Made by a program: the position numbers and the translations under genes. Of a DNA stretch of 64,000 nt, positions 10,600-23,400 are shown piece after piece. The stretch's first letter is position 1; each line of letters begins with the position of its first letter. Source of the stretch: Hippopus hippopus (taxonomy: Eukaryota > Mollusca > Bivalvia > Cardiida > Cardiidae); NCBI GenBank assembly GCA_946811185.2, contig OX328096.1:69997345-70061344 (forward strand), read 5' to 3'. The notes below the pieces were generated by a model that saw only the letters and a list, made by a program, of their open reading frames with translations, was not told the origin of the DNA and made no database searches.

Positions 10600-10772
10600 G
10601 GAGAGAGGAGGAGGAGGGGGGGGAGGGAGGGGGAGAGAGATAGAGAAAGATACAAAGAGAGACAGAGAGAAAGAGAGACGGAGAGAGACAGACAGACAGA
10701 CAGACAGATAGATAGATAGAAGACAGAGAGAGAGAAGGGGGTGAAAAGGCGAGAAAGAGACACACAGACAAA
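10600..10772. repeat. 170 bp purine-rich simple repeat
   Basis: A nearly uninterrupted purine strand with (GGA)n, (GAGA)n, (GACA)n and (GATA)n blocks. The opposite strand yields long low-complexity Leu/Ser ORFs that are not genes. Confidence 0.9.
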
Positions 10773-11095
10773 GACCTGGTTCGATACTTTTCGCAGATGC
10801 ATTAAGCCCTCTTTTCACAGAGCTTGGCTCAAATGCTTTGGAAATGGCTTAATGCTTTTCCATGATCCGCTGTACCAAGTAAGTCATCATGTAATTATGG
10901 ATCCATAAAACCCGCTTTGTCTAACATTTAACTGAATCAGGAGGTAGAATGGTCCTTTGAAGTGAAGGAAATTGACCAATAATATAGCAAAAAGTTTCGA
11001 CCCATGTCAGCCTGCGCAGATTGCGCAGGCTGACATGGGTCGATGCTTTTTGCAGATGAATGAAGCCCCGCCTTCCACAGAGCATAACTTAAATG
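10773..11095 (-). mobile_element. M1 MITE copies
   Basis: A right-end fragment (cgatacttttcgcagatgca to cagagcttggctc) is followed by a near full copy up to the end cttccacagagcataactt, with the palindrome cagcctgcgcagattgcgca. Confidence 0.75.
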
Positions 11096-11229
11096 CATTT
11101 TTTTCAGGTTATCGTACTTTTCAGATTCAAGTCGGTTTCTTTACATAATGAAAATACAGTTCGAATTTATTTTCAACCATTTCCCAAGCCTTCACAATTC
11201 TGTAGGAAGTAGGCTTTTGAAACATGCTG

Positions 11230-12060
11230 CAAAAAACAATTGCTGGTAACCAGTTATTTCGCTGCGGCCAGTGCACCTTTCCATGCTTCTCTCAAGTTTG
11301 TGTATCAGCACTTTGCATTCTATTCTCTCTAAGCTACCGGCTGCCTTCACACCTAAAAACCGTGCAAACAATGATCGGCGATGAGAGAGGAATGAATCCT
11401 GTAGCAATGACGTATCGATCCCCGGAATAAAAATTGGTCAAACTTGGAATCGAACCAGCAACCTTCCCAGTTTCAAGCCCGATTTTGATTTTAATGCCGT
11501 TTTCAATGTTATTTCAATTATACCGCGGCCTCCAGTTCACCTATCCACGCACTCAAGAGTTTTCCTTACCAGCACTTTGCACAATATGCTCTCACAGCCA
11601 CTGGTGCACGGAGAGTGAATCCTGTCGAAATGACTATCATCAGTCCTCGAGAAGAAATTGGCCGAGCTTGGGATTCGATTAACTGATTCATTTTCCGTTT
11701 ACTTATCGTCGCCACCGGTTGCCCATATGGGCGACGCCTCCTGAAGGCTGTTAGTTTTGTTAGGGGGGTTAGTGCACAATACAGACGAAACCCATCCTAA
11801 GTTACGCCTTGTTCTTTAACGTGCTCGGTGTATACGTCACACGGGCTCGTTTTATCGTCTCTTCTGAAAGATTATTAGTCATTTTTAGATGGTCAGCCGT
11901 GGGGCTCGAACCCTCAGCCTGAAGTGACAACAAGTCTTACGCTCTACCACTTCACCTATTTTGGCTGGTCAAATGGGAATTTGAACCAGCGACCCCTTGA
12001 TCAAGCCCTGTATGTTAATGACTGAGATACCGAGCTCGGCTTTGACCCTTTATGACAGAA
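11230..12060 (-). mobile_element. SINE cluster
   Basis: Blocks at about 11235-11440 and 11460-11680 share gtttcgac/gaatcctgt/tcatcagtcc segments with the SINE at 38929-39186. Two further minus-strand tRNA-like heads lie at 11885-11965 and 11968-12040 (aatttgaaccagcgacc, then tgactgagataccgagc). Confidence 0.55.
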
Positions 12061-12239
12061 AAAAAAAATGGACAGGAAAAAAAAAACAACCGGCCGGAGA
12101 AACAACAAGGCCAATTTTATTGATGACATGTCTGATGTGTTCATCTCCTATTAAACCTGTCCTAAACGACAAATTGTAGACTCTTCCAAATTCACAATAT
12201 CTGCACTTCCAAAGTAGTTCATATGAGTTTTAGTTCTAT

Positions 12240-12720
12240 GATCGAATAGGAAAAAACGAGGAAAAAGGAGAAAATGCTGGTTACCAGCATTTTTTCCTTT
12301 TTCCCCACATTTTTTTTTCGAAATCTGCACTTCCAAAGTATTTCAAATGAGTAACCAGCATTTTCTTCTTTTCCTACAATCTTTTCTAACCTTTCAGAAA
12401 GTAATCCAATCATTTGAGGCACATATAATTTGCCGTCTGCAAATAATTTGAATTTGGACCAGTCTAAAATTTTGTCGTCTGGTAAAGAGTTAACTCTTTA
12501 CCAGACGACAAAATTTTAGACTGGTCCAAATTGGAAGCATTTACAGACGACAGACTAAACAATCTTTTAAATCAAGGAAGTTGTCTTGAATAGGATAGAA
12601 AACATTCTTGGAAAAGGAAAAAATTCTTAAAAGCCTAAATATCGCTCAAATCATTTTTTTTAATAAGGAAAAAATTGTGTGAACAGGAGAAAATGCTGGT
12701 AACCATCCTGTTATCATAAT
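12240..12720. mobile_element. two TTAA-hairpin MITEs head to head, with 78 bp perfect palindrome
   Basis: The left copy ends gtcgtctggtaaagagttaa and the right copy begins ttaactctttaccagacgac, sharing the TTAA at 12490-12493. Bases 12453-12530 form a perfect inverted repeat of 39 bp arms. Each copy has its own gctggttaccagc-type hairpin (12270-12310 and, decayed, 12690-12710). Confidence 0.85.
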
Positions 12721-13009
12721 GTTCGCGTTGGAGGTGAAACGAAAGTATAGTATTTCTGATATATGTAGGTAGTTTTTTTTTTTTCGCTAAATGAGAATGA
12801 CAGTTGAAAAAAACAGTAAGCTTTTGCAACCGAGCTGTTTTCAATTTAGTCAACAGTCCGATCTGATCAAGTGAAATAACTAATTCAGTTACCTCTGCAT
12901 ATTACCAACGGCGGCGCCATTATTGCGCTTTACCGGACATACTCTTGAAGTACGGCGGGGTACCAGGCTATCCTTCACCGAACAGCCCCTTATTTTAACA
13001 ACCTTGATT

Positions 13010-13195
13010 AGGGGGTGGCTTATGAAAACATTGTGGGAAATGGAGGAAATGCTGATAAACAGCATTTTCTCCACTTTTCACAGTTTTTGATCTTAATGAT
13101 ATAATTAGCATAATTTGAATCATATTCAATTTGTCGTCTGCAAAAACTTTCAAAGTGGATAAGTTTCAAAAAAAAATGTACGGTAAAGAGTTAAT
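13010..13195 (+). mobile_element. TTAA-hairpin MITE, left-truncated
   Basis: Hairpin gaggaaatgctgataaacag and right end gtacggtaaagagttaa are present. Confidence 0.65.
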
Positions 13196-13327
13196 CTTAG
13201 GTTCAAAAACCTTTCCATCTCCTTAAACAGCTATCTGCAAACTAGGAACTGTCGCAAAGCGGACAATTAACCCCCCCCCCCCCAACACCACCACCACCAG
13301 CAACTTGTATGTGAAGCAGCACAATCA

Positions 13328-13702
13328 GAGAACGGAAATGATCTTCGAAACAAAGATCACCTGTGACTTTGACCTATGACCCACGTGACACAAAACAACA
13401 GGACACTCTTAGATCATGGGCAACACTTGTACAAAGTTTCATGATCCTGCGTCAAACAGCTACTGAGTAAGAGCATGGAAATAATTATCAAAGAAAATTC
13501 ACCTTTGATCTTGTCCTTTGACCCATGTGACCCAAAAACAATACGGCATCTCCTTGGGTCATGAGCAACACTTGTATAAAGGTCCTAGGTCAAACGGCTT
13601 TTGAGTCAGAGAACAGAAACGAAAAAGTCTACAGACGGACGGACAGACAGACAGATATGGTGAAACCAGTATACCCCCTATACTTCATATGTGGGGGATA
13701 TG
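13328..13702 (+). mobile_element. pearl/Helentron-like element with ACGG microsatellite
   Basis: Two ~150 bp repeats (each with gacccatgtgac, gggtcatgagcaacacttgt) are followed by acagacggacggacagacag and a terminal hairpin-like tail (agtatacccccta ... tgtgggggatat). This matches the tandem core plus ACGG microsatellite layout of bivalve pearl and CvE elements. Confidence 0.65.
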
Positions 13703-13823
13703 ATAATGAACCATCGTTTTACAATCCATAATTTAGAACGGTTTCATCGACCATAAATCTGCTTCAGAATTAAAGTAAAATTAACAGTTAGAATAAGGAA
13801 TCGCCACTAACTTCATAATTTAG

Positions 13824-14078
13824 CCAAGCTCTGTGAAAAAGGGGGTTTAACGCATCTGCAGAAGGTGTTGACCCAGAGCAGCCTGGGCAGGCTGATCTGG
13901 GTCGAAACCTTTGGCTTTTGGTAACGTTTCTACGTGTACAACGACCATTTTACCTCATGTTTAAGTCGGTTGTTCGACAAAATAGATATAGTGGATCCAT
14001 AATTATGTGATAGATAACTTGCTTGGTATAATGCATTATAGAGAGGCATTAAACATCCTTTTGCCAGAGCATGGCTCA
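13824..14078 (+). mobile_element. M1 MITE just downstream of SGSM3
   Basis: It starts agccaagctctgtgaaaaag and ends ttttgccagagcatggctca, so both M1 termini are present. It lies about 200 bp beyond the stop of terminal exon C and may be in its 3' UTR. Confidence 0.8.
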
Positions 14079-14271
14079 TATGAATTATATTGCACAGAAT
14101 ATCACAAAAAATCAGTACTTAACATGTCACTTTTCGTTTGGAGTTCGGGATTTGATTTAACAATAGTTTTGTACACGCCAGTAGGCTATTAGAATTTTCT
14201 TTTTACATTTATGGTCTCCATTTTGAAACTTCAATACTCTTATGACTTTGATTCGCTCTGTGAAAACGAGG

Positions 14272-14407
14272 CTATAAATCCCAGCTGAACAAATGGTGTT
14301 TCACCAGCATATCTTTGACTCCTTCTTTCAATGGTTTAGCCTTTATCTCCGTCTTTTTGGGCAACTCCCAGTCGACTGACAGGTTGTAGGAAAACTGACA
14401 AATAAGC
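14272..14407 (-). CDS. SGSM3: SGSM3 terminal exon C (distal, ancestral-like)
   Basis: The acceptor GTATTTCCAG/G opens the same phase. The frame reads [20 protein letters not shown], then [24 protein letters not shown] and TAG at 14274-14272. This is the best match of the three to human ([30 protein letters not shown]), so it is taken as the ancestral exon. It lies about 21 kb from the last shared exon. A variant signal CATAAA (14213-14208) lies about 60 nt past the stop; no AATAAA is seen nearby, and an M1 MITE starts about 200 bp downstream. Confidence 0.93.
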
Positions 14408-17400
14408 CTGGAAATACATATAAAAATGAGTTTACATAAAAACCTTCATAACTTGTTTTTTGTTTCTAATTCCAACCCAAAAGTAGTTCATCATTCGAAT
14501 TTACATAGACAGAATTTTCTATACTTTTGAAGAATTAGGATACTGCTACATAATGGGACAAAACGACATAACTAGGTCAATTCACGGCAGTGAGTGCACC
14601 TACGCATGTGTGTCCTGGCTTTCTCTCAACAGTACTGTCACAACTTCCTTTCCAAGTCACTGACTACTTTTCTCACTTGCATCAGAGGTAAAAGGCGAAA
14701 AAATGCCGGAAAGAGAGTTTGCCGCGACGGGTTATCAAACCGTCACAGCCACAAGGTCACGAGTCGGATATGCTAACCACTGAGCTACCCGGCCGGGCTG
14801 CTCATTTCGTATTTAAACCTTTCCCACAAGACAAAATTTAGAACTTTCCCAAGTTTTAAAACATCTGCAGACGACAAATTCAAAAGTGGTACAAATGAGC
14901 TCAAGTTCCCTGATCACAGTAAGAAAGGAAAAATGGCGGAAAATGCTGTTGACCAGCATTTTCTCGTTTTCCCACATTTTTTTCAAAAGCTTTCTCCCAA
15001 AGGGCCAAAAATTACATAACAAAGTCAAATTCAACATAAAACAACAAGAATGAAGCTTTAATCTCTTTACCAAATGACAAAGATTGAAACTATAAACCAA
15101 ATTGAACGAATTTGCAGACGACATATTGATTATGACGCAAATGATGAATTCTTTCTTTGAAAGGATTGAAAATATTGTGGAAAGAGGAGAAAATGTTGGT
15201 TACCAGCATTTTCTCCTTTTCCCACGATATTTTCAAAGGCATTCTTACTCAAGGTCGTTTTAACACTGGATTGTTTTGGTGATCGACTCAACATGAGAGG
15301 CAAAAGAATAAAATTACTAGTTACGAGCGTTCTTTTCGATTGCCTTAAAGATCGTTTTCAAAAATATAAAGGATTTTTGTTTTTTAAGGTGAAAGATCGA
15401 AATTTATTTCATCATGTGAACATCATCGGTAATATTTTCACAGAAAAAACAAATATTCTATTTATTTCATGCTTTCAACCCGGTGGGAGGGGGGGGGAGA
15501 GAAGGGACTTAATCAAAATCCAGTACACTTCTTTTCGGTTATTCCCCGTGGCGTATCCCCTCCGTATAGCAACGCATTACAATATTACGTCAAGCGCGAG
15601 AAATGCAAGGTAAATTACGTCATATTTCCATCTAATTGAGAGGCATGCACATTTTACCTAGGTAACTAGTGCGCGGGTACAACTTTTTTCACCCTCAATT
15701 AAAGAGTTAGAATATAAAATCGGTACATATCACTGGTCGTAACCATGAAATATCGAAAAAAAATTCACCGTTATTTCTCGATAACCTACCAGAAAGCATG
15801 AAATAAAAAACTGCAGATGGTAATACATAACATTGTGTAGAATGGACTATCATGTAAATCAAATATGAACCATGCTCTGTGAAAAGGGGGCTTAATGCAT
15901 CTGCAAAAAAGTATCGATCCATGTCAGCCTGTGCAGCCCGCGCAGGCTGACAAGGGTCGAAACTTATTGCCAGGGGTCAATTTTCTACATAACAAAGGAC
16001 CATTCTACCGCAGGCTCAAGTCGATTCTTAAAAAAACAAGAGGGCCAAGATGGCCCTGGATCGCTCACCTGAATTTTTGAGAGGACCATAGCTTTTTTTA
16101 TTTTTTTGAAGTATTGAAATTTTGGAAACAAAATTATTATTTTGCCAAGCAATTTTGAAAAGGTCACCTGTAACAGGGCTATGACAATACCTCAATATTT
16201 TCTTCGAAAACAGCCAAGCTAAAAAAAGGGGCATAATATAAGGATCATTTCTGTGAAATTATTTCAAAACCTGACCAGTGGTTTCAGAGAAGAAGAATTT
16301 TTAAGAATTTCTACATGTCCGTATAGTGCAAATAGCCCCCCCCCCCCCCCCCCACAACAGCCATGTTTCTTGACGGATCAAAATTTCGCGAACAATTTTT
16401 CAAAAGGGGCATCCAAGGAACATTTCTGTGAAATTATTTCAAAATCTGACGAGTGGTTTAAGAGAAGAAGAATTTCAAAGAATTTCTTTAAGTCCATACC
16501 GTGCAAAGAGCCCCCCCCCCCCACGGCCATGTTTTTCGACGGATCAAAATTTCGCGAACAGTTTTTGAAAAGGGTCACCCAAGGAACATTTCTGTGAAAT
16601 TATTTCAAAATCTGACGAGCAGTTTCAGAGGAGAAGAGTTTTAAAGATTTTCTTAGAAAATTCCATTTGGTTGCCATGGCAACCACAGTCTTTGATGGAA
16701 TCAAATTCTGTGAACAGTTTGTAAAGAGGACCTCCCAAGGAACATTCCAGCCAAGTTTGGTCCAAATTGGCCCAGCGGTTTAGGAGGAGAAGATGTTTAA
16801 AGAATTGTTGACACCGCACGACGCAAAGAGCCCCCCCCCCCCACCACCACCACGGCCATGTTTTTCGACGGATCAAAATTTTTGAAAAGGGTCACCCAAG
16901 GAACTTTTCTGTGAAATTATTTTAAAATCTGACCAGCGGTTTCAGAGGAGAAGATTTTTAAAGAATTTCTTAGAAAATTCCATTTGGTTGCCATGGCAAC
17001 CAAAGTTTTTCATGAAATCAAATTCTGTGAACAGTTTTTAAAGAGATGGAATCAAATTCTGTGAACAGTTTTTAAAGAGGACCTCCTAAGGAGAAGAAGA
17101 TGTTTAAAGAATTATTGACGACGGACGACGCACGACGGACACAACGTGATCCTAAAAGCTCCCCTTGAGCACGTTGTGCTCAGGTGAGCTAAAAATGGAT
17201 TTTGTGGATGCATAAAAAAAGTGGTGTCTTGCTTAGTATGATGAATCAGGGAGATGCGTTAAGCCTCCTTTCGCCAGATAATGGCTCATATTTATTCGTC
17301 GATAAAAACATTTGCTTGGAACCGAGTACTGATTTTGTAAAAATTGGCAAGCCTCATATCAACGAATCAGAATGTGTATTGATCTACATGTTCTATGTTG

Positions 17401-20400
17401 TAGCATGATCTTGAGTCTTATTGTCCGAAAAACAATTTATTTTCCTGTAACGTCTTAAACTTTGGATTGAAAAGAAATTTTAAACAAGGACCATAAAACC
17501 CCCTCATGCATCCATTTACCAATGAATCATGCATATAAATAGACGAAAGATGACATCATATGCAGGTTTTAAGCCTGCACCGGACGAAAAAATTTCAGAC
17601 TGTCTCCAAACTGAAAGCTTTTGCAGACGACAAAGTTAGTATGGTTTTGATGATTTAATTTTTTCAGCAAAAGAGTAGAAAACATTGCGGAAAAAGGAGA
17701 AAATGCTGGTGACCAGCATTTTCTCCTTTTTCCCACAATACTTTTCCACTGTTTCAGACACAAAATTAATCATTTGAGCTGCGGCCAGTTTGTCGTCTAT
17801 ACAAGCTTTCAACTAGACTAGTTGATTAATGGCATTGCTAATTACCGGAATTTTCATCTTGTTCCACAATGTTTTAAAAATCCCTTTTTTCAGGGTCATT
17901 AAAACCAGGGATTGCTTTGTCAAGGATCCACCTTATTTTGGACTATATTCAGGAAAAGAGCGTTCAATGCATCTCAGCATCATCTGCATGATACCAAGCA
18001 AGTTATTAAACAATTATGGATCTATAAAATCCATTTTGTATAACAAACGACTGAATCATGAGGTACACTGGTCCTTTGCTATACAGAAAACTGATCAATC
18101 CAAATGATAAATTTTGTATTTATAGATATCGAGAAACAGGTAGAACTATCACGATAATTTTATCTTGCATGTCAGCTTCGTGCACAATTGAGAAATTTTG
18201 CGTTAAAATATTAAGTTTATCGTGATATTTTTTTCAGGAAACTTTTCACTATCTCGATAAAATTTCCAGGAAACTTTAATTTATCGCGATAGTTTTGTAA
18301 AATTATCATGATAGCTATCTCGTATCTCGTGGCAGAAATATACCACCATAAAGAACACTCATGCTAAAACTTATCTGCTGCAGATCTACACACAGCATGA
18401 CTCAATGGGCGAAAATAACTTTATTCATGTTGCTTACGCAATTCTGACTTCCGGGTTTCAGGTATGCAAATTAACGATTTTCCCCTTCTATCCTATCAGC
18501 GAACTTAATTACGATCTGTGCAAATTTTGAATTTGTCATCAACAGGTGTGGGAAAGAGTTGAGTATTTGTTCCAGCGAAACCTCAGAATTACATTGAGAT
18601 TTCAGTTAACAAAAAAAAAAGAAACATTTCGCAACTTTGTTTATATAAATGTTAGAATTTCCAGCCAAAATATGAAGAGTATAGATCATATATCAGAAAA
18701 TCGGATTGCATGTTTGATTCAGTTTGGTTTAACTATTAGGCTGCCAAGCACGACTTAAGGAGGTTTTAGCTCAATATCAGACTGGACAGAGCGTGCTGTC
18801 TGATCTTAGATCTACACTGTCCCCTTTCTGAGGATTGATGAAGGTCATTGCAGCGTTCATTCCTATCTCGATGCTGACCATTGTTTCGACGATGGTTAAG
18901 TGGGAAAGCAGCCAGTGGCTTGGAGAGAATATTGTGTGGAGTATTGGTAAAAGAAACTCCAGGAAAGCATGGACAGGTGCAATGGCCACCGCGATTTAAC
19001 CCTAAATAATGTTCAAAACGGACTTAAACACCGTACAATCAGTCAATGAATCAAGCTGTGTAAATACTGAAAAGAAGTGAGTGCATGCACTGATTCTTGT
19101 TTGTATTCGTCAATATCTTCTGTTGTTGTTGTTTTTTTTTTTGTTTTGGTGAAACTTGCACCTTCTCCCTAAAAATAGATGGTATCTCGGGTCACGATAA
19201 TTCGCCTGGGTTGAGCAGGTAAAAAATATTATTAAGTAGATCTATCTATACAAACATGGCTTCATCTTCCTTTTCACGATAACCATTGTTAAATATGTAA
19301 AAAATTCCAGCCAATGGTAAAACTCGAAATATTACATACTTCAGTTTTTTTTTCAATTTTGGCTGGAAAATTCTTATCGTATCAGAGAGTATGGATCCAA
19401 GATCAGACTGAACGTCCTGTGCAATCTGATCTTGATCTATACTGTCCGCAAAGCCTCATCAAGTCGCGCTACGCCAGTTAAGGCTTAGCGGTAATTTAAT
19501 TTTCAGATGTGGTCGGAGCCGGGCGCAGTCCTAAATGTACCTTGGAGCCACACTAACCGTGATGCATGATAATGGAGGAGAGGGGAAGATGGACAGGAAC
19601 CATGAAACTTTTTAATCTTAGGATTCTTTTAATACCATGTAAGTGTAGTTAATTAAATTAGCGTTTAAAAGGTTGTACAATCGTAAAGAGACAAAGTAAG
19701 AACTCAGGATCCTACGTTGTAGCGATCATTTCGACCACAAACCATTGTTTCAGCCGAAACAAAGGACAGTTCCCACAAAACCCTGACACAAATAAAGTAA
19801 TGTTATTATTTACATAAATAAAGAAATAAATCCCTATGGTGCCATGCTTCTGCGACAAGATACGAGATAACTGTCATGATAATTTTTCGAAATCTATCGT
19901 ATGGTAGCATATTTCTGCCACGAGATACGAGACAGCTATCATGATAATTTTAGAAAGCTATCGCGATAAATCAAAGTTTCCTGAAAATTTTATCGAGATA
20001 GTGAAAAGTTTCCTGGAAAAATATCACGATAAACTTAATATTTTAACGCAAAACTTCTCAATCGTGCACAAAGCTAACATTCGAGATAAAATTATCGTGA
20101 CAGTTCTATCTGTTTCTCGATATCTATAAATAGAAAATTTATCATTTGAATGAACTCGGTAGTTTTTGACTTCATAAGATTGCAGTGAGGAAAAATTCGA
20201 ATTATTTACAATGGTAGCTTAAGTGGTAAATTTTGACAAGACTCGAAATGAACAGAAGTCAGTAAAATAAAAAAGACGACTCGAAATTCCTCCAACGAAC
20301 AACTTTAAAACGATTCAGGGAAAACGAGAATTCATAAGGTTGTAGACGAAGAATTTCCGAAACCGTATCTAATTATAGATACCGTGAATGTCAGTTATGG

Positions 20401-23400
20401 GCACGAAAGCTAAAAAAAATCATAGTAACAGAATTATGGCAATATTTTTATCGTGAATTTTTTTGTTATCTAGATAATATGTCAAGGAAACTTTATCACA
20501 ATAGTTCTATTAAATTATCGCAATAGCTATCTCGTATCTCGCGGTAGAAATATGCCACATTATCGCGATAAATCAAAGTTTCCTGGAAATGTTATCTAGA
20601 TAGTGAAAAATTTTCTGAAAAATATCACGATAAACTGTTTTCTAGAAAATTTTATATTGATCAGTAAATATTTTAACGCAAAATTTCTTATTCGTGCAAG
20701 AAGCTGACATTCGAAACAAAATGTTATCGTGAAAGTTCTACCCGTTTCTCTATATCTATAAATAGAAAATTCACCATTTGGATGAACTCGGTAGTTTTTT
20801 ACTTTACAAGATGGCAGTAAGTTTAAATTCGAATTATTTACAATGGTAGCCTTATAACAGGTAAATTTTGACTATTCATGAACTGCACTGGTCTGTTAAA
20901 CACAAGGACGACTCGAAATGCCTCTAACGAACAATTTTAAAACCATTCAGGGAAAAGGAGCATTCATAAGGTTAGAGACGACGATGTTCCGGAACCCTAT
21001 AGATTATAGATACCGTCAATGTCACTTTTGGGCACGAACGTAAAAACAAATCGTGCAAACAGAATTATCGCGCTATTTTTATCGTGAAACTTTTTTTTTT
21101 TTTCTAGATAAGATTTCCTGTAAAGTTTGTTTTATCGCGATAGTTCTCTTATTCCATCACAATAGTTATCTCGTATCTCGTGACAGAAATGTGCCACCAT
21201 AAATCCCGCAACCTGTAATAAAATAACGAGGAAAAACTCGTAACCTTTCTTCTAGCTAGCGCAACTAACCCTTAGATTGCGACACAGTATTTAAATAGCA
21301 GAAAAAAAATCATTGCTGAAATTTCAAGGCCATTTTGGCCAAAAACTTCTTACATGTTATCAGACAGTATAAATCCAAGACCAGACTGCCAAGATCAGCC
21401 TGCACGTGCTTTGCAGTCTGATCTGTCATCTCCGTAACACCATCTTTGGTTTTACCTGAGCAATGTGCGGGTTAATTGAGGTAACTAATCCACGTACCAA
21501 GCGAATGAACAAACAAAAAAAACCTCAGCTTTATTAATTCACCCAGGAAATGACAAAGTAACCTACATTTTGTAGAAGAGGAAAAAAGTATGTTCGCATT
21601 TCGCTATTGACCTAGATATCCCAGCTGAAAAGATGGTGCGTAATTAACATTTCTCGAACACCATCGCGCAGCACTTGTTGTTTCCGTTTATTCTGATTGG
21701 ACACGTGCAGTTCACGTGACATCGACAGGTTGAATGAGCATGCGGATAACATCCTGAAAGAAGGGGAATACAACAAACAACAGTGTTGCACTATCTATCA
21801 TGCATGCAATAAAGGGTGTTTTTTTGTCCAACGGTATGATAATTTGTTCTATTTGTGATTGGTTTTTTTCTTTTCTTTTTCATATTTGTACTTACCTCAC
21901 AATGAATAATACAAGCCATGCTCTGTGAAAAGGGGGCTTAATGCATCTGCAAAAAGTATCATCAAGGTCAGCCTGTGCAGTGCGCGCAGGCTGACCTGAG
22001 TCGAAACTTTTTGATGTCTGTTGATTTTCTGCTTCCAATCTACCAATCTACGTCATGATTGAGTCAGTTGTTAAATAAAATTGATTTTATGGATCTATAA
22101 TTTTATGATGATTTACCTTGTAAAATGCGTCACGGAAATACAATAAACCTCTTTTTATTAGAGCGCCACTCATATATAAAGGACTCCTATCAAATTATTA
22201 TACATAGTCTTAAGATACATGTATGTGTAAGTTGTAGCCTAAACGTACGAAAAATATGTAACAAGAGGGCCATAATGGCCCTGTACCACTCCACTGGCTT
22301 GTAAACAAATTTGTCAGGCACATAATTGGCAGAGACACTTGTCAATAACAAGGCTGTAAATAAAATTTCACCAAAAAATAGCCAAACCTTTGAAAAGTCC
22401 TGTCTTTTTCAAACACCAAGACGATATCAATGAATAAGATATTAAGCATCATTCTTTCAAAATATCACTGATTCCCAACAAATGCTATCTTTACAAGGAG
22501 ATAACCAAAAGAAAAACACTTTTTTTTCTGTTTGATGCAAGGTAGAATTTTAGGGGAAAATGAAAATGCAGCCCTTACAAGGGAGGCAGATAATTCATGT
22601 GTGTGGTTTGACATAGTAAGGTTTGTTTAAAACTGGGTAGGCCAATTTTAAAAGTCATCCTGGAAATCAAAAACTAACATCCTGATATGTTGCAACAAAA
22701 CTGAAAGTGTAGGATCTTACCTCTGACAAAAATGATGTTTTTTTTTAATTTTGAATTAAATGTGATGCACTGCAGAACCTAACACACTTCGTGTAAAAAT
22801 AGACTGGTCAGTAGAATCTATTTCACCATACAGTTTTGAACATGGTAGTGGAATATGGAGTGTACTTCAAGATCACAAATTATGTGTCAAGTGTAATGTG
22901 TCTATGTACATTAGACTAATTTTCATATTAACCCTGTACCACACAATCCCGAGTTTTAATGACCCTGCTGAAATAGCATTTTGAAAACCTTGTGGGAAAA
23001 GGAGAAAATTCTGGTTGCCAGCATTTTCTCCTTTTCCCACAAGGTTTTCTGTACTTCCATTGACAAATTACAACTATGTCGGCTAAATTTAATATGTCCT
23101 CTGAAATTGCTTCTAATTTGGACCAGTCTAAAATTTTGTTGTTGGTTTAACAGATAAATCTGGCAAATCAGTCAATTTCTGGCTAAACAGCAAATGAGCA
23201 TTCTATTATAAAAGTGCTAATAGCTACTGACAACCAACTGTACCAGCCAAAAGTAACAAGCAACTTCTGGCTGTAACAAATACATGGACAAAAACAAAGT
23301 ACACAAGCACAAGCAAAATGCAAAACAAGATATTTTATTGAAATAAATTTCTTGTCAGAAAACAAAACAAAAGATCAATAAAATGCTTATATTTTTAATG

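Noticed and set aside
10523..10818. Leu/Ser/Pro-rich minus-strand ORFs resembling membrane or mucin-like proteins
   Set aside because: They are translations of the purine-rich simple repeat at 10600-10772.
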